NCBI GenBank assembly: GCA_036388895.1
Contig: DASVQY010000036.1
Location: forward strand, 1-64,000
Reading direction: 5' to 3'
DNA length: 64,000 bases
Source of the DNA: SXVE01 sp036388895
GTDB taxonomy: Bacteria > Acidobacteriota > Blastocatellia > Pyrinomonadales > Pyrinomonadaceae
Positions 9,598 through 18,442 of this stretch are shown piece by piece. Both the position numbers and the translations under genes were made by a program. The notes beneath the pieces were generated by a model. It was not told the DNA's origin, did not search any database, and was given only the letters and a program-made list of their open reading frames with translations. Each line of letters starts with the position of its first letter. Position 1 is the first letter of the stretch.

Positions 9598-9753
9598 TTT
9601 GCGCTCCAATTTTTAATGCTTTTAGCGAAAGGATTTTCGCCTACGAAATTAAACGCGCATTGTCGATGTGAAATGTGTCACACTTTTTTCGGGTTATTGC
9701 TACTATTTTTCCAATTCTTTATAATTCAAACAATAAGCGCAAAACAATTTTGT

Positions 9754-10323
9754 ATGAGCCAAAATACTTCCCCCGAAATCACACGAATGCTGATTGCTTT
9801 AACCGACGGAAATACCGAAGTCGTCAACAATCTTTTGCCGCTGATTTACGATGAATTGCGTAAACTGGCGGGCAATTATCTGCGCCGCGAGCGCGTCAGC
9901 CATACTTTGCAGCCGACGGCTCTCGTTCACGAAGCGTATATCAAACTGATTGACCAAAAACAGGTAAAATGGCAAAACCGGGCGCATTTTTTCGGAATCG
10001 CCGCGCAGATTATGCGGCGGCTTTTAGTTGACCACGCCCGCAAACATACTGCGGACAAACGCGGTGGTGAAATCGAAAAACTGCCGATTGAAGAAGAGAT
10101 TTTAGTCGTATCAAACGAAAAATCAGCCGAGCTTTTAGCTTTGGACGAAGCCCTTGAGAATCTCGAAAAACTCGATCCGCAAAAAGCGAAAATAGTCGAA
10201 CTTAGATATTTCGGCGGGCTTTCGATTGAAGAAACCGCGGAAGTTTTAGGCGTGAGCATTGCAACCGTAAACCGCCAATGGCGAATGGCAAAAGCCTGGC
10301 TTTACGGACAAATTAGTGGATAA
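9754..10323 (+). CDS. ECF sigma factor, acidobacterial/planctomycete type (Sig-70_X6-like)
   Basis: RNA polymerase sigma factor of 189 aa, started at the ATG at 9754. An upstream extension from 9616 would be hydrophobic and unlike the family. Region 2 (about 10-95) holds the LLPLIYDELRKLAG and LQPTALVHEAYIKL motifs and FFGIAAQIMRRLLVDHAR. Region 4 (about 130-185) ends in the helix-turn-helix LSIEETAEVLGVSIATVNRQW. These are hallmarks of the group expanded in Acidobacteria and Planctomycetes. Members of that group often lie near Ser/Thr kinases rather than next to an anti-sigma factor. None is seen here, while FHA, phosphatase and kinase genes follow, which suggests phosphorylation-based control (inference). 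Confidence 0.9.
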   Translation: MSQNTSPEITRMLIALTDGNTEVVNNLLPLIYDELRKLAGNYLRRERVSHTLQPTALVHEAYIKLIDQKQVKWQNRAHFFGIAAQIMRRLLVDHARKHTADKRGGEIEKLPIEEEILVVSNEKSAELLALDEALENLEKLDPQKAKIVELRYFGGLSIEETAEVLGVSIATVNRQWRMAKAWLYGQISG

Positions 10324-10334
10324 TGATAAGTGAC

Positions 10335-10389
10335 AAGTGAAAGTGGAAAGTAAAAAATAAGTTCATCTATTTACTCACCACTTTCACTT
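10335..10389. repeat. Inverted repeat between convergent genes
   Basis: A 12-bp perfect inverted repeat, AAGTGAAAGTGG (10335-10346) and CCACTTTCACTT (10378-10389), fills most of the 76-base gap between the sigma factor and the phosphatase genes. Short AAGTG-like words repeat within it. It may act as a terminator. Confidence 0.5.
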
Positions 10390-10399
10390 ATCACCTAAC

Positions 10400-12055
10400 T
10401 TACGTTCTTTTCACAATTACGAGTGTAATATCGTCATTTGCCGGTGCGGTCTGAGTGAAAGATGAAAGAGCCGATTCGACTTTATCGCGTATTCCGGCTG
10501 CCGAAGCGCTCAAGTTTTTTCGAATAACTTCAGTAAGCCTTTCCATCCCGAATTCTTCTTCGCGTAAATTATTAGCTTCCGAAACTCCGTCCGAATAAAC
10601 GATTAAAGCATCACCCGAATTAAGCTGTATTTCGCCGACTTCGTATTCAGCCATCGGCAAAATTCCCAGCGGAAAACCGCCCGATGAAAGCTGTTCGATT
10701 TTGCCGCCGGCGCGACCGACCAGCGGCGGGTTATGTCCCGCATTGATATATCGCAAAACTCCGGTTTTCGGTTCGAGTTCAGCGGCGAAAAGCGTGACGA
10801 AGCGATTTGCGGGCGTATTTTCCGCCAAATAACGATTAACTGATTTTACCGTTTCGTCGAGCGGACTTTTCGCCGCAATCTGGGCGTGAATCGCCGCGTG
10901 CAGACTCGACATTAAAAGCGCGGCGGCAGTTCCCTTTCCCGAAACATCGCCGAGCGCGATCAGCATTTTGCCTTCGTGCGATTCGATAAAATCGTAGTAG
11001 TCACCGCCGATTTCATAACACGAAAAAGAAATTCCCTGAAATTCGTAACCGTCCATTTTCGGCGATTCCGAGGGCTGAAATCGCTGCTGAATTTCCGTTG
11101 CCAGTTCAAGCTCGCGCTCCATTCGCTCACGCTCGAATCGTTCTTCCAAAAGACGAGCGTTTTCGACGCGAATTGAAGCAACCGAAGCAAGAGTCGTTAA
11201 AATATTCAAATGTTCTTCGGTAAAAGTCGTTTCGTAAGTCGGCGAATCGGCGTAAATAATGCCGAAAACGTCGCGCTCGTCAACGTTTAAAGGAACGGCT
11301 AAAACCGAACGGATGCCGAGCAGAGCCATTGTCTGCGAAGCGTAACGCGGATCGTGCTGCGCGTCGGATGTCAAGACGGATTTGCCATTTTTCATCACCT
11401 CGTCCATTACCGTTCGGCTAATACGAACTTCTTCGAGCCTTTCGTCTTTCCCGCGAACCCGGGCGACGGTGATTTTCATTCCGCCTTCGGCTGTTTCGTC
11501 GCGCAGCATAATTACGCAACGCTCAGCGGGAACTGCTTCAAATACCAGCGAAGCGACTTGATTTAATGTTTCGTCCAAGCCGCTCGAAGACAAAAGCGCG
11601 AGACCGACTTTGCTGATTAAACCGAGCAGCTCGTTGCGCGAAGAAAATTGCGATTCGAGAATTTCCGAGGTCGGGTTTTTCCGATTACTCAATGCGATTG
11701 TCATCGCGGGGTCGAGCGAGCGCGTTCCGTCGGTAATTAAAGTCGCGTTACGACTTTGATTCAAACGTTCGTCTTCAAAAACAAGAGTCGTCTCGCCGAT
11801 TTGTATTTCTCCGCCGGACACAAGCGGAATCGGCATTGTAACGGCTGAACCGTTGTAACGAGTTCCGTTTGCCGAGCCTAAATCCTGCAGCCAGAAAGCA
11901 TCGCCTTCCTGACGAACCTCGGCGTGCAGACGCGAAGCGAATGCGTCGGGAATACAAACGTCGCTGCGGGCGGAACGTCCGATTGTCGTCCGCAAGCGCG
12001 TCAGCGCTACGGTATCTATCACACGATCCAGGTTTTTTATAATCAATTGGGGCAT
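10400..12055 (-). CDS. FHA-GAF-PP2C (SpoIIE-type) serine phosphatase
   Basis: Cytosolic signalling protein of 551 aa with three domains. An FHA domain at about 5-95 (GRSARSDV, SRLHAEV, LGSANGTRYNG) binds phosphothreonine peptides. A GAF domain at about 155-300 probably senses a small ligand. A short coiled coil at 300-325 leads to a PP2C/SpoIIE phosphatase at about 335-550 with all metal motifs present: GGDYYDF (350-356), GDVSGKG (369-375), NAGHNPP (438-444), SDGVSEA (488-494) and DDITLV (541-546). It probably dephosphorylates Ser/Thr proteins and may oppose the kinase at 12669-14915. It is 60 bases downstream of the RDD gene on the same strand. Confidence 0.92.
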   Translation of the reverse strand: MPQLIIKNLDRVIDTVALTRLRTTIGRSARSDVCIPDAFASRLHAEVRQEGDAFWLQDLGSANGTRYNGSAVTMPIPLVSGGEIQIGETTLVFEDERLNQSRNATLITDGTRSLDPAMTIALSNRKNPTSEILESQFSSRNELLGLISKVGLALLSSSGLDETLNQVASLVFEAVPAERCVIMLRDETAEGGMKITVARVRGKDERLEEVRISRTVMDEVMKNGKSVLTSDAQHDPRYASQTMALLGIRSVLAVPLNVDERDVFGIIYADSPTYETTFTEEHLNILTTLASVASIRVENARLLEERFERERMERELELATEIQQRFQPSESPKMDGYEFQGISFSCYEIGGDYYDFIESHEGKMLIALGDVSGKGTAAALLMSSLHAAIHAQIAAKSPLDETVKSVNRYLAENTPANRFVTLFAAELEPKTGVLRYINAGHNPPLVGRAGGKIEQLSSGGFPLGILPMAEYEVGEIQLNSGDALIVYSDGVSEANNLREEEFGMERLTEVIRKNLSASAAGIRDKVESALSSFTQTAPANDDITLVIVKRT

Positions 12056-12115
12056 ACAAACATTTTACTATTTTTGGGGACTTATTTTTATCTTATGAAG
12101 CGGTACGTTTTGCAG

Positions 12116-12655
12116 TTAAGCATCCGAATCTTTCTTCAATACACGCCGACGCCCGAAAATAACGGTCGTACCGGCGAGATAATCGTGAAGAGAGCGCCCC
12201 GTGGAATTAAACGCCGAAAAAATAAAACCGAGTCCGAAGGTTAAAATCGTCAGCGGATACCCGATTAAATGCCGCATTAAAATTCGGCTGACAGACACTG
12301 GGTTGCCGTCTGATTTGACAATTTTCGTTCCCGTCAACATTTTACCGATTGACTGTCCGGTTAACATCGGGAAAATCACTAAATTAGTCAAACCGAGAAG
12401 CAGACTGACGATCAGCGAGATATGATAAATTTCGCTGTTCAGCAATTTTGTCCCGTCATAGCCCATATAACGACTGATTAGAACGCCGACAACCGGAGCG
12501 GCAATAACGATAATATAATCAACAATCAAAGCTCCGCAACGCAACAAAAACGGAGCTTTTAATAGTTCCGGCTGAAAATTTACGACAACTACTTTGTTTT
12601 TCGGTTTTTTTACGGCTACAGCTCTTTCCACAGTTCTTTCCACACGCGCACTCAT
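12116..12655 (-). CDS. RDD family membrane protein
   Basis: Protein of 179 aa. A basic N-terminal tail of about 30 residues is followed by an RDD domain with three to four membrane segments (about 38-60, 78-100, 125-150). The family signature is visible as RCGALIVDYIIV near 39-50 and SIGKMLTGTKIV plus RSLHDYLAGTTVI further on. RDD proteins are of uncertain function; some have been linked to ion exchange. The start lies 13 bases downstream of the kinase stop, so it belongs to the same transcript as the kinase and may be a membrane partner or target. Confidence 0.85.
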   Translation of the reverse strand: MSARVERTVERAVAVKKPKNKVVVVNFQPELLKAPFLLRCGALIVDYIIVIAAPVVGVLISRYMGYDGTKLLNSEIYHISLIVSLLLGLTNLVIFPMLTGQSIGKMLTGTKIVKSDGNPVSVSRILMRHLIGYPLTILTFGLGFIFSAFNSTGRSLHDYLAGTTVIFGRRRVLKKDSDA

Positions 12656-12668
12656 AAAAATCAGTAAC

Positions 12669-14915
12669 TTACTTCAAGGCAAAATGCAAAGTCGTATCGC
12701 CCAGGCGTATCTTGTCTCCATTGGCTAGAACGTGCGGTTGACGCGGCAAAAGCCGGATTGTTTCGCTGACCGCCGGAATTACGACGGTTCCGTTCGACGA
12801 CCCCAAATCTTCAACCATATAAATCGTTCCGTCGCGCCAGATGCGGGCGTGACGGCGGGAAATTTTCGTTTGCGGGTCGTATTTCGACAAATCAACTTCC
12901 GGAAAAATATTCGACATCGGATCGCGTCTGCCGAGCAGATTTTCGTCTTTGTCGAGATTGAAAACTGGCGAGTCAAGCTCGTTCGTGCCGAGAATCATCA
13001 ATTTGGCAGTGACCGGCGAACGGGAATAAATTTCCGAATGAACGCCTTTTTGCGAAAGCGGCTGGCGCGAACCGCAAAAAGCGCAGAACATATCGGTCGC
13101 CATTATTCTCTGCCCGCAAAAACCGCAAAATACCGATTGATTTTCCAGCCCGGCGGAAACCGGATTCTCTTTTATTCCATAAGTGAGTCTGCCGGTTTTC
13201 AAATGTTCCAGATGCTCTTCTAAAACGCGGCGCATCTCGGCAGCCGAAGCGAAGCGGCTCTGGACGTTATACTCAACCGCGCGCATCAGAATTTTTTCGA
13301 TCTGGTCTGACAATGCCGAATTTATCTGGCGCGGACGCGGGTTTTTCTGAAAATCGAAAATAAGCAGCGGGTTGCTTTGCGGATCGGCTCCGGTTAGAAG
13401 ATGAAACATCGTCGAGCCCAAACTGTATATGTCCGAGCGCGGTTCGACGTTTCCGCTGAACAGCTCGGGCGGCGCGTAGCCCATCGTTCCGACAGCCGTT
13501 ACGCCTTTTTCTTCTTTATTAACTGACCGGGCGATGCCGAAATCAATCAGCATAACGCGTCCCGTATTTCCGTCAATCATCACATTCGAGGGCTTCAAAT
13601 CGCGGTAAACGATGGTCGTCGGGCGACTGTGCAAATAATCAAGCACGTCAGCGATCTGAATCGCCCATTCGGTCACGCTTCGCTCGTCGATCTTGCCTTC
13701 GGGCGCCGAGCGCAGTCTGGCTGACAAATCGCCGCCCGAAATATACTTCATTACCAGGTAAAACCGGCTTTCCTTTTCGTCGTAAAAATAATCGTAAATC
13801 GTCGGAATCGAAGAATGATCGAGCGTTGACAGAATCATTGATTCGCGCTTGAAATCGTTGATCGCTTTTTCCTGCTGCTCGTCCTCGATGTAAGACTGAA
13901 CCATTTCTTTCACGGCACGCAGAACGCCGCCGAGGTTGTTGTCGCTCGCCAGGTAAACCGCGCCCATTCCGCCGCCGCCGATTTTTCTGATTATTTCGTA
14001 ACGACCGTTCAGAATAGTTCCTTCGTCGAGCGGTTTCAATTTCGCTTTTTTGCCGTCGGTGTTGCCAATTCCGAAATTCGGCGTCGTATGCGAACGCGCG
14101 CCGCCCGGTTTATCCGCAGAACTCTCTTTTGCCGCAGCCGGTGTAGAACCAAATCCAACCGGGGACAAGTTCGATTCGGCATTTTTTGATTCATTACTCA
14201 CGAATCTGTCGCCGGTCGAAGGATTTTCCATAATCCGCACCGAATCAAACACGGATTTTGCAGGCGCTTCGGGCATTTCCAGCTCTTCTGCCGGCTTGGT
14301 TATTCCTATTTCAAAGGGTGAAACATTCTCGCTCATTTGTTCTTCGTGTTTTTGCGAGCCTTCCGATTCTTCATCTCTGTCGCGCTTAGTCATTTCAACA
14401 ACCGAATCACTTTGTTTTTCAATCAACGGCGAAATGTAAGGGATCGTTGAGGTAAATTCATCAATTTCCTCATACGGTGTTTGATTTTTTCCCGCCACAT
14501 TTTGAGCGGACGCCGGATTGTTATCACGGTTCTCGGACGTTTCAGGTTCATTATCGAGCGATTCGTTTTTTTCAAAATTCCGAGAACCGGCTTTTTCCGC
14601 CGCATCCGTATTTATATCTTGACTTACATCTTGATTTGAAATTTGATCGTCCGATTGGGCATTATCTGAACCGACGGATTGAAATTCGGTTAATTCGCTC
14701 TCTGAACCCGAATTCTCATTTCTATCCGTCATCGAAAAATCTTCGTTTTTTGTATTTGTACCGTAAGCGGCTGTTTTTTCGGAAGCATCGCCGCCGGATT
14801 GTGGATTGTTCGAATCAATGCCGACTGCCGGCGACGCTTTCAGCGAAACGCCGCAGAACGGGCAAAATAAATCTATCGGCGCGACTTGCGAGCCGCATTC
14901 GTAACAATAAGCCAT
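12669..14915 (-). CDS. Soluble Ser/Thr protein kinase with two zinc ribbons and C-terminal FHA domain
   Basis: Protein of 748 aa. A zinc ribbon at 4-22 (CYEC, CPFC) is followed by a long acidic, Ser/Asn-rich disordered region (30-290). The Hanks-type kinase domain spans about 306-570: glycine loop GGGGMG (313-318), Lys336, the catalytic loop YRDLKPSN with Asp439 (Tyr replaces the usual His), DFG at 458-460 and APPE at 481-484. A second zinc ribbon (CGFC 597-600, CAFC 611-614) and an FHA domain (about 640-748, GRRDPMSN, SRRHARI, LGSSNGT) follow. No membrane segment and no PASTA repeats are present. Phosphorylation of Ser/Thr proteins and recruitment through FHA are inferred. Confidence 0.93.
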   Translation of the reverse strand: MAYCYECGSQVAPIDLFCPFCGVSLKASPAVGIDSNNPQSGGDASEKTAAYGTNTKNEDFSMTDRNENSGSESELTEFQSVGSDNAQSDDQISNQDVSQDINTDAAEKAGSRNFEKNESLDNEPETSENRDNNPASAQNVAGKNQTPYEEIDEFTSTIPYISPLIEKQSDSVVEMTKRDRDEESEGSQKHEEQMSENVSPFEIGITKPAEELEMPEAPAKSVFDSVRIMENPSTGDRFVSNESKNAESNLSPVGFGSTPAAAKESSADKPGGARSHTTPNFGIGNTDGKKAKLKPLDEGTILNGRYEIIRKIGGGGMGAVYLASDNNLGGVLRAVKEMVQSYIEDEQQEKAINDFKRESMILSTLDHSSIPTIYDYFYDEKESRFYLVMKYISGGDLSARLRSAPEGKIDERSVTEWAIQIADVLDYLHSRPTTIVYRDLKPSNVMIDGNTGRVMLIDFGIARSVNKEEKGVTAVGTMGYAPPELFSGNVEPRSDIYSLGSTMFHLLTGADPQSNPLLIFDFQKNPRPRQINSALSDQIEKILMRAVEYNVQSRFASAAEMRRVLEEHLEHLKTGRLTYGIKENPVSAGLENQSVFCGFCGQRIMATDMFCAFCGSRQPLSQKGVHSEIYSRSPVTAKLMILGTNELDSPVFNLDKDENLLGRRDPMSNIFPEVDLSKYDPQTKISRRHARIWRDGTIYMVEDLGSSNGTVVIPAVSETIRLLPRQPHVLANGDKIRLGDTTLHFALK

Positions 14916-14939
14916 TAGTTTAACCGAAACTTCTTCACT

Positions 14940-15515
14940 CTAATCGTTAATATAAAAACGTAAAAATGTCTTTCCGACGATGACCTCGTCATTATCGTTT
15001 AATACTTGCCTGTTTCCCGGAATGAGGCGTCTTCCGCGATTTACAAAAGTTCCGTTCGTCGAGCCTAAATCTTCAATCGTATATTTACCGTTTTGCAAAA
15101 CAATACGCGCGTGGCGGCGTGAGACTTTGGCTTCCGGGTCGAACGCGTCCAAATCAACGTCGGGGAATATGCCGTTGTCCGCATCCCAGCGCCCGATAAA
15201 AGATTCTTCCGCCGAAAGCGAAAATTCAGTGCCGATTGCTTCTCCGCGCTCGATGACGAGACGCGCGTGGTTACCTTTTTTCGGTTTATTTATTTCCTGA
15301 CTGAAATTTTCTTCGGCTTTTAATTCTTCGACAATTGCCGGAATTCCGACCGATGTTACGTTAGCTCCTCGAAAAATCGGAGTTTCGGGATATTGCGTCT
15401 GGAAATTTGTATTGTCTGTCTTAATTTCCGTCCCGCCGTGTAATTTTGTGCCGCATTCGTCGCAGTACTGTGAATTATTCGGATTTTCCGTACCGCAAGT
15501 CTGGCATTTTATCAT
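14940..15515 (-). CDS. Zinc ribbon-FHA domain protein
   Basis: Protein of 191 aa. A zinc ribbon (C4, C7, C18, C21) precedes a linker, and an FHA domain at about 85-190 carries GRWDADNG, SRRHARIVL and LGSTNGTFVN. The FHA part is clearly related to the C-terminal FHA of the downstream kinase (both contain the FPxVDLxxxDPxxKxSRRHARI pattern). It probably reads phosphothreonine on the kinase or its targets. It is 24 bases upstream of the kinase gene and is the first gene of that transcript. Confidence 0.9.
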   Translation of the reverse strand: MIKCQTCGTENPNNSQYCDECGTKLHGGTEIKTDNTNFQTQYPETPIFRGANVTSVGIPAIVEELKAEENFSQEINKPKKGNHARLVIERGEAIGTEFSLSAEESFIGRWDADNGIFPDVDLDAFDPEAKVSRRHARIVLQNGKYTIEDLGSTNGTFVNRGRRLIPGNRQVLNDNDEVIVGKTFLRFYIND

Positions 15516-15844
15516 TTTACATTTTCCTTGCGTTTCTTTTGATATGAACTTTATATGGCAAAAGACATTTTACCTTGTAAATGAATGTTCGTAAATCGCA
15601 AATTGCCCGTTCGCAAACTTCATCACGATTTTTCCTAACAAATTATAACAAACCGTTGAAAAGTAAAAACAGAAAACTCACAAAATCCAGTAAAACACGC
15701 TTATATCCTTTTATATTCTTCGATGTACACTTTTTTGAAACTCTTTCAACTTTCGGTTCGTAGAGTCAATTAACGCTTTGAAAGACAAAATTCGCGTTAC
15801 ACCCTATAAAGAAATAAAACGTCACGCAAAGAGGAAGTATAATT
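15516..15844. other. Divergent intergenic region of 329 bases
   Basis: AT-rich control region between the zinc ribbon-FHA gene (minus) and the efflux adaptor gene (plus). It holds a perfect short palindrome, TTGAAA-CTC-TTTCAA at 15735-15749, which is a possible operator. I see no convincing -35/-10 pair with normal spacing, and no ORF or RNA gene. GAGGAAG at 15831-15837 is the ribosome site of the adaptor gene. Confidence 0.5.
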
Positions 15845-17473
15845 ATGGCTGTCAGCCGGAAAGGTAAAATTGTTATCGGAATTTCGGTCACACTCGTTTT
15901 GGCAATCGTTGTCGTCGCAAGCATTTTCGCGACCCGTAAAGACACGCCGGAAGTCACCGTCGTAAAAGTCGAACCGCGCCGCGAGCTGCGTTCGACAGTT
16001 ACGGCTTCGGGCGAAATTCGACCGATTCAGTTTATGAATCTGACCAGCGAAGTGCAGGGACGGATTGATGAAATAACGGTCAAAGAAGGTGATGCCGTAC
16101 AGAAAGGACAAGTTCTGGTGCGGCTCGACCCCGACCAACTCGAATCGAGCACCGACGCGCAGCTCGCCGCAGTTCAAGCGTCGCAAAGCGAATCCGAAGT
16201 TTCACGCTCGCAAATTTCCGCCGCGCAAAATCAATTATCGCAGGCGCAGCAAGGTTTGAACGCTTCGCAAGCATCGGTTGATACTGCGCTGCAGCAAGTC
16301 GCTTCGGCGAAACAACAAGTCGAATCTGCGCGGCAGCAAGTCGTCGCGTCTCAGACGGACGTTGATCGCGCGCAGGTTGATGTCAATACTGCGCAGCGCG
16401 AACTTAAACGAACGACCGATTTACTCGAAGCGGGAGTCGCTTCGCGTTCAGAATTCGATTCGGCGAAAGACCGCGTTGAAACGGCGCAAGTTGCTTTGAG
16501 AAATGCACAGGCGCGCTTGAAATCACAACAGCTTGCCGTCAACGAAGCAACCTCCCGTGTTAACGAAGCGAATGCGCGAGTCAATGAATCGCGCGCGCGC
16601 GCCCGTCAACAGGAAGTTTCCGTAAGAGATGCGCGCCGCTCCGTCGAAACCGCGAATTTCAGTGCGGAAGCGAGTTTGAATCGCGCCAATCAAGCCGCCG
16701 CCGTTTTACGCGGTTCGCGCAACCAGCGCGATAAAACAGTCGTCGTAGCTCCGATTAACGGCATTATCGCTGAAATTCCTTCAAAGGTAGGAACATTCGC
16801 CGTCGCCGGTCTTTCAACTACCGCGCTGATGACGATTGCCGATATGTCGAACGTCAACGTCGAGGTCAAAGTTGATGAAACCGAAATTGATAAAGTCGAA
16901 GTCGGGCAACCGGTTAAAGTAAAGGTTGACGCTTTCGGAGATACGGAGCTCGCCGGCGAAGTCAGACAAAAAACGCCTTTAGCCGTCGGAAAATCCCAGA
17001 CATCGGGCGGACTTTCAACCAACATCAACGTTCAGGAAGCGAAGGAATTCCGCGTAGTAATCGAACTTGTAAATTTATCCGACGAAACCAGAAACGGCTT
17101 GCGTCCGGGAATGAGCGCGACCGCCGTTATAACAACAAAAACCGTTGAAAATGTGATTGCGGTTCCGCTCCAAGCGGTGATCGAAAAGAAACCGGAAAAT
17201 TCCCCGGAAGCTTCGCCCGGACAAGCACCGACACCGACGCCTGCCGACAAGCCGAAACCGATCAAAGGCGTTTATGTTATGGACGGCAACAAAGCGAAAT
17301 TCGTTGAAGTCGAAACCGGAATTACCGGAGAATCGGATATTCAAATTACAGCTGGTCTTTCCGAAGGTCAGGAAGTTATTACCGGTCCGAGTCGCGTTTT
17401 GAACACCTTGAAAGAAGGCACAATTATCAAAAAACAAACGAAAAAAGAAGGCGAAAACGCTAATAAATCATAG
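15845..17473 (+). CDS. Efflux periplasmic adaptor subunit (MacA/HlyD-like membrane fusion protein)
   Basis: Protein of 542 aa. An N-terminal membrane anchor (about 10-30) is followed by a barrel-sandwich/lipoyl half (LTSEVQGRIDEITVKEGDAVQKGQVLVRLD, about 58-92). A long Ala/Gln-rich coiled-coil hairpin spans about 95-285 and is longer than in E. coli MacA. The second lipoyl half (VVAPINGIIAEI) and the beta-barrel follow, then a Pro-rich insert near 455-475 and the membrane-proximal domain. It links inner-membrane ABC permeases to an outer-membrane channel. It heads the efflux gene set that runs to 21708. GAGGAAG precedes the ATG. Confidence 0.92.
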   Translation: MAVSRKGKIVIGISVTLVLAIVVVASIFATRKDTPEVTVVKVEPRRELRSTVTASGEIRPIQFMNLTSEVQGRIDEITVKEGDAVQKGQVLVRLDPDQLESSTDAQLAAVQASQSESEVSRSQISAAQNQLSQAQQGLNASQASVDTALQQVASAKQQVESARQQVVASQTDVDRAQVDVNTAQRELKRTTDLLEAGVASRSEFDSAKDRVETAQVALRNAQARLKSQQLAVNEATSRVNEANARVNESRARARQQEVSVRDARRSVETANFSAEASLNRANQAAAVLRGSRNQRDKTVVVAPINGIIAEIPSKVGTFAVAGLSTTALMTIADMSNVNVEVKVDETEIDKVEVGQPVKVKVDAFGDTELAGEVRQKTPLAVGKSQTSGGLSTNINVQEAKEFRVVIELVNLSDETRNGLRPGMSATAVITTKTVENVIAVPLQAVIEKKPENSPEASPGQAPTPTPADKPKPIKGVYVMDGNKAKFVEVETGITGESDIQITAGLSEGQEVITGPSRVLNTLKEGTIIKKQTKKEGENANKS

Positions 17474-17593
17474 AAATGAGAAGTTAAGAGTGAGGGTTTA
17501 GAATCGAGAAACCGGAATTTAGAGTTCGACAGTTAAAATTCTGTAATAAGTTGATTTACCAAACTTATTCTTAAATTCGACTTTCTCATTTCT
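17472..17593. repeat. Intraoperonic inverted repeats
   Basis: AGAAATGAGAA (17472-17482) pairs with TTCTCATTTCT (17583-17593), and a perfect inner hairpin, AATAAGTT (17545-17552) with AACTTATT (17562-17569), lies between them. They fill the 147-base gap between the adaptor and ATPase genes. They may act as an mRNA processing or attenuation structure, or be a remnant of a small repeat element. Confidence 0.45.
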
Positions 17594-17620
17594 TATTTCT
17601 CATATCCCCCTTAAAAAGAA

Positions 17621-18373
17621 ATGTACAGATTTATGGAAAAAGAAAACGGTCACATACAAACTGCCGCAACCACAGAAGTTGCGGCAGGTGAAGCATTGAT
17701 TTCGATGCGCGACATCTGGAAAACTTACCAGATGGGAACCGAAGAGCTTCACGCTTTGCGCGGCGTTTCTTTTGATGTTAGAAAAGGCGAATATCTGGCG
17801 ATTATCGGTCCTTCTGGTTCGGGAAAATCCACTTTGATGAACTTGATCGGCTGTCTCGATTCGCCGTCGAAAGGTCAATACTGGATCAACGGAAATCAAG
17901 TCGCCGAAATGAGCGACGACGAATTAGCCCGTATTCGCAACAAGGAAATCGGTTTTGTTTTCCAGACATTTAATCTCCTGGCGCGAGCAACGGCGCTGCA
18001 TAACGTCGAACTTCCGTTAATTTACGCCGGAATGCGCGCTGCCGAAAGACAGGAAAAAGCGCAAGCGGCGCTTGCCTCTGTGGAACTCGGCGACCGTGTG
18101 ACGCATCGTCCCAACGAGCTTTCCGGCGGTCAGCGGCAACGCGTAGCAATCGCCCGCGCGCTTGTCAATCATCCTTCGATTTTGCTCGCCGACGAACCGA
18201 CCGGCGCGCTCGACACGAAAACGAGTATGGAAATTATGGCTCTTTTTGAAAAGTTGCACGAAGAAGGCAACACGATTATTCTCGTAACGCACGAACCGGA
18301 TATTGCCGAACGCGCGCACCGCGTCATCACAATCCGCGACGGCGAAATCGAAAAAGACGAACGAATAAGATAA
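17621..18373 (+). CDS. ABC transporter ATP-binding protein (MacB/LolD type)
   Basis: ATPase of 250 aa. Walker A is GPSGSGKST (about 66-74), the Q-loop is FQTFNLL, the signature LSGGQRQRVAIARAL (about 167-181), Walker B LLADEPTGALD (about 187-197) and the switch His is in VTHEPD. The FQTFNLLARATALHNVELPLIY stretch is typical of the MacB/LolD class, which uses FtsX-type permeases. It powers the permeases encoded at 19208-21708. The first ATG at 17621 lacks a strong ribosome site. A second at 17633 is equally possible. Confidence 0.93.
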   Translation: MYRFMEKENGHIQTAATTEVAAGEALISMRDIWKTYQMGTEELHALRGVSFDVRKGEYLAIIGPSGSGKSTLMNLIGCLDSPSKGQYWINGNQVAEMSDDELARIRNKEIGFVFQTFNLLARATALHNVELPLIYAGMRAAERQEKAQAALASVELGDRVTHRPNELSGGQRQRVAIARALVNHPSILLADEPTGALDTKTSMEIMALFEKLHEEGNTIILVTHEPDIAERAHRVITIRDGEIEKDERIR

Positions 18374-18400
18374 GCAGAGTGGAAAATATAAAAGTTTTAA

Positions 18401-18430
18401 GGCAAAATCCTGACAGATTTTGTCTTTTCT
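18401..18430 (+). terminator. Intrinsic terminator-like hairpin
   Basis: GGCAAAATC (18401-18409), loop CTGACA and GATTTTGTC (18416-18424) with one G-T pair, followed by TTTTCTTTTTT. It lies between the ATPase gene and the next membrane protein gene and could end or attenuate the adaptor-ATPase transcript. Confidence 0.55.
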
Positions 18431-18442
18431 TTTTTAAATTTT

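Noticed and set aside
9616..9753. N-terminal extension of the ECF sigma factor with a membrane-like segment
   Set aside because: The ATG at 9754 gives the normal family N-terminus; the extension holds Cys/Phe-rich sequence with no family match and is probably untranslated.
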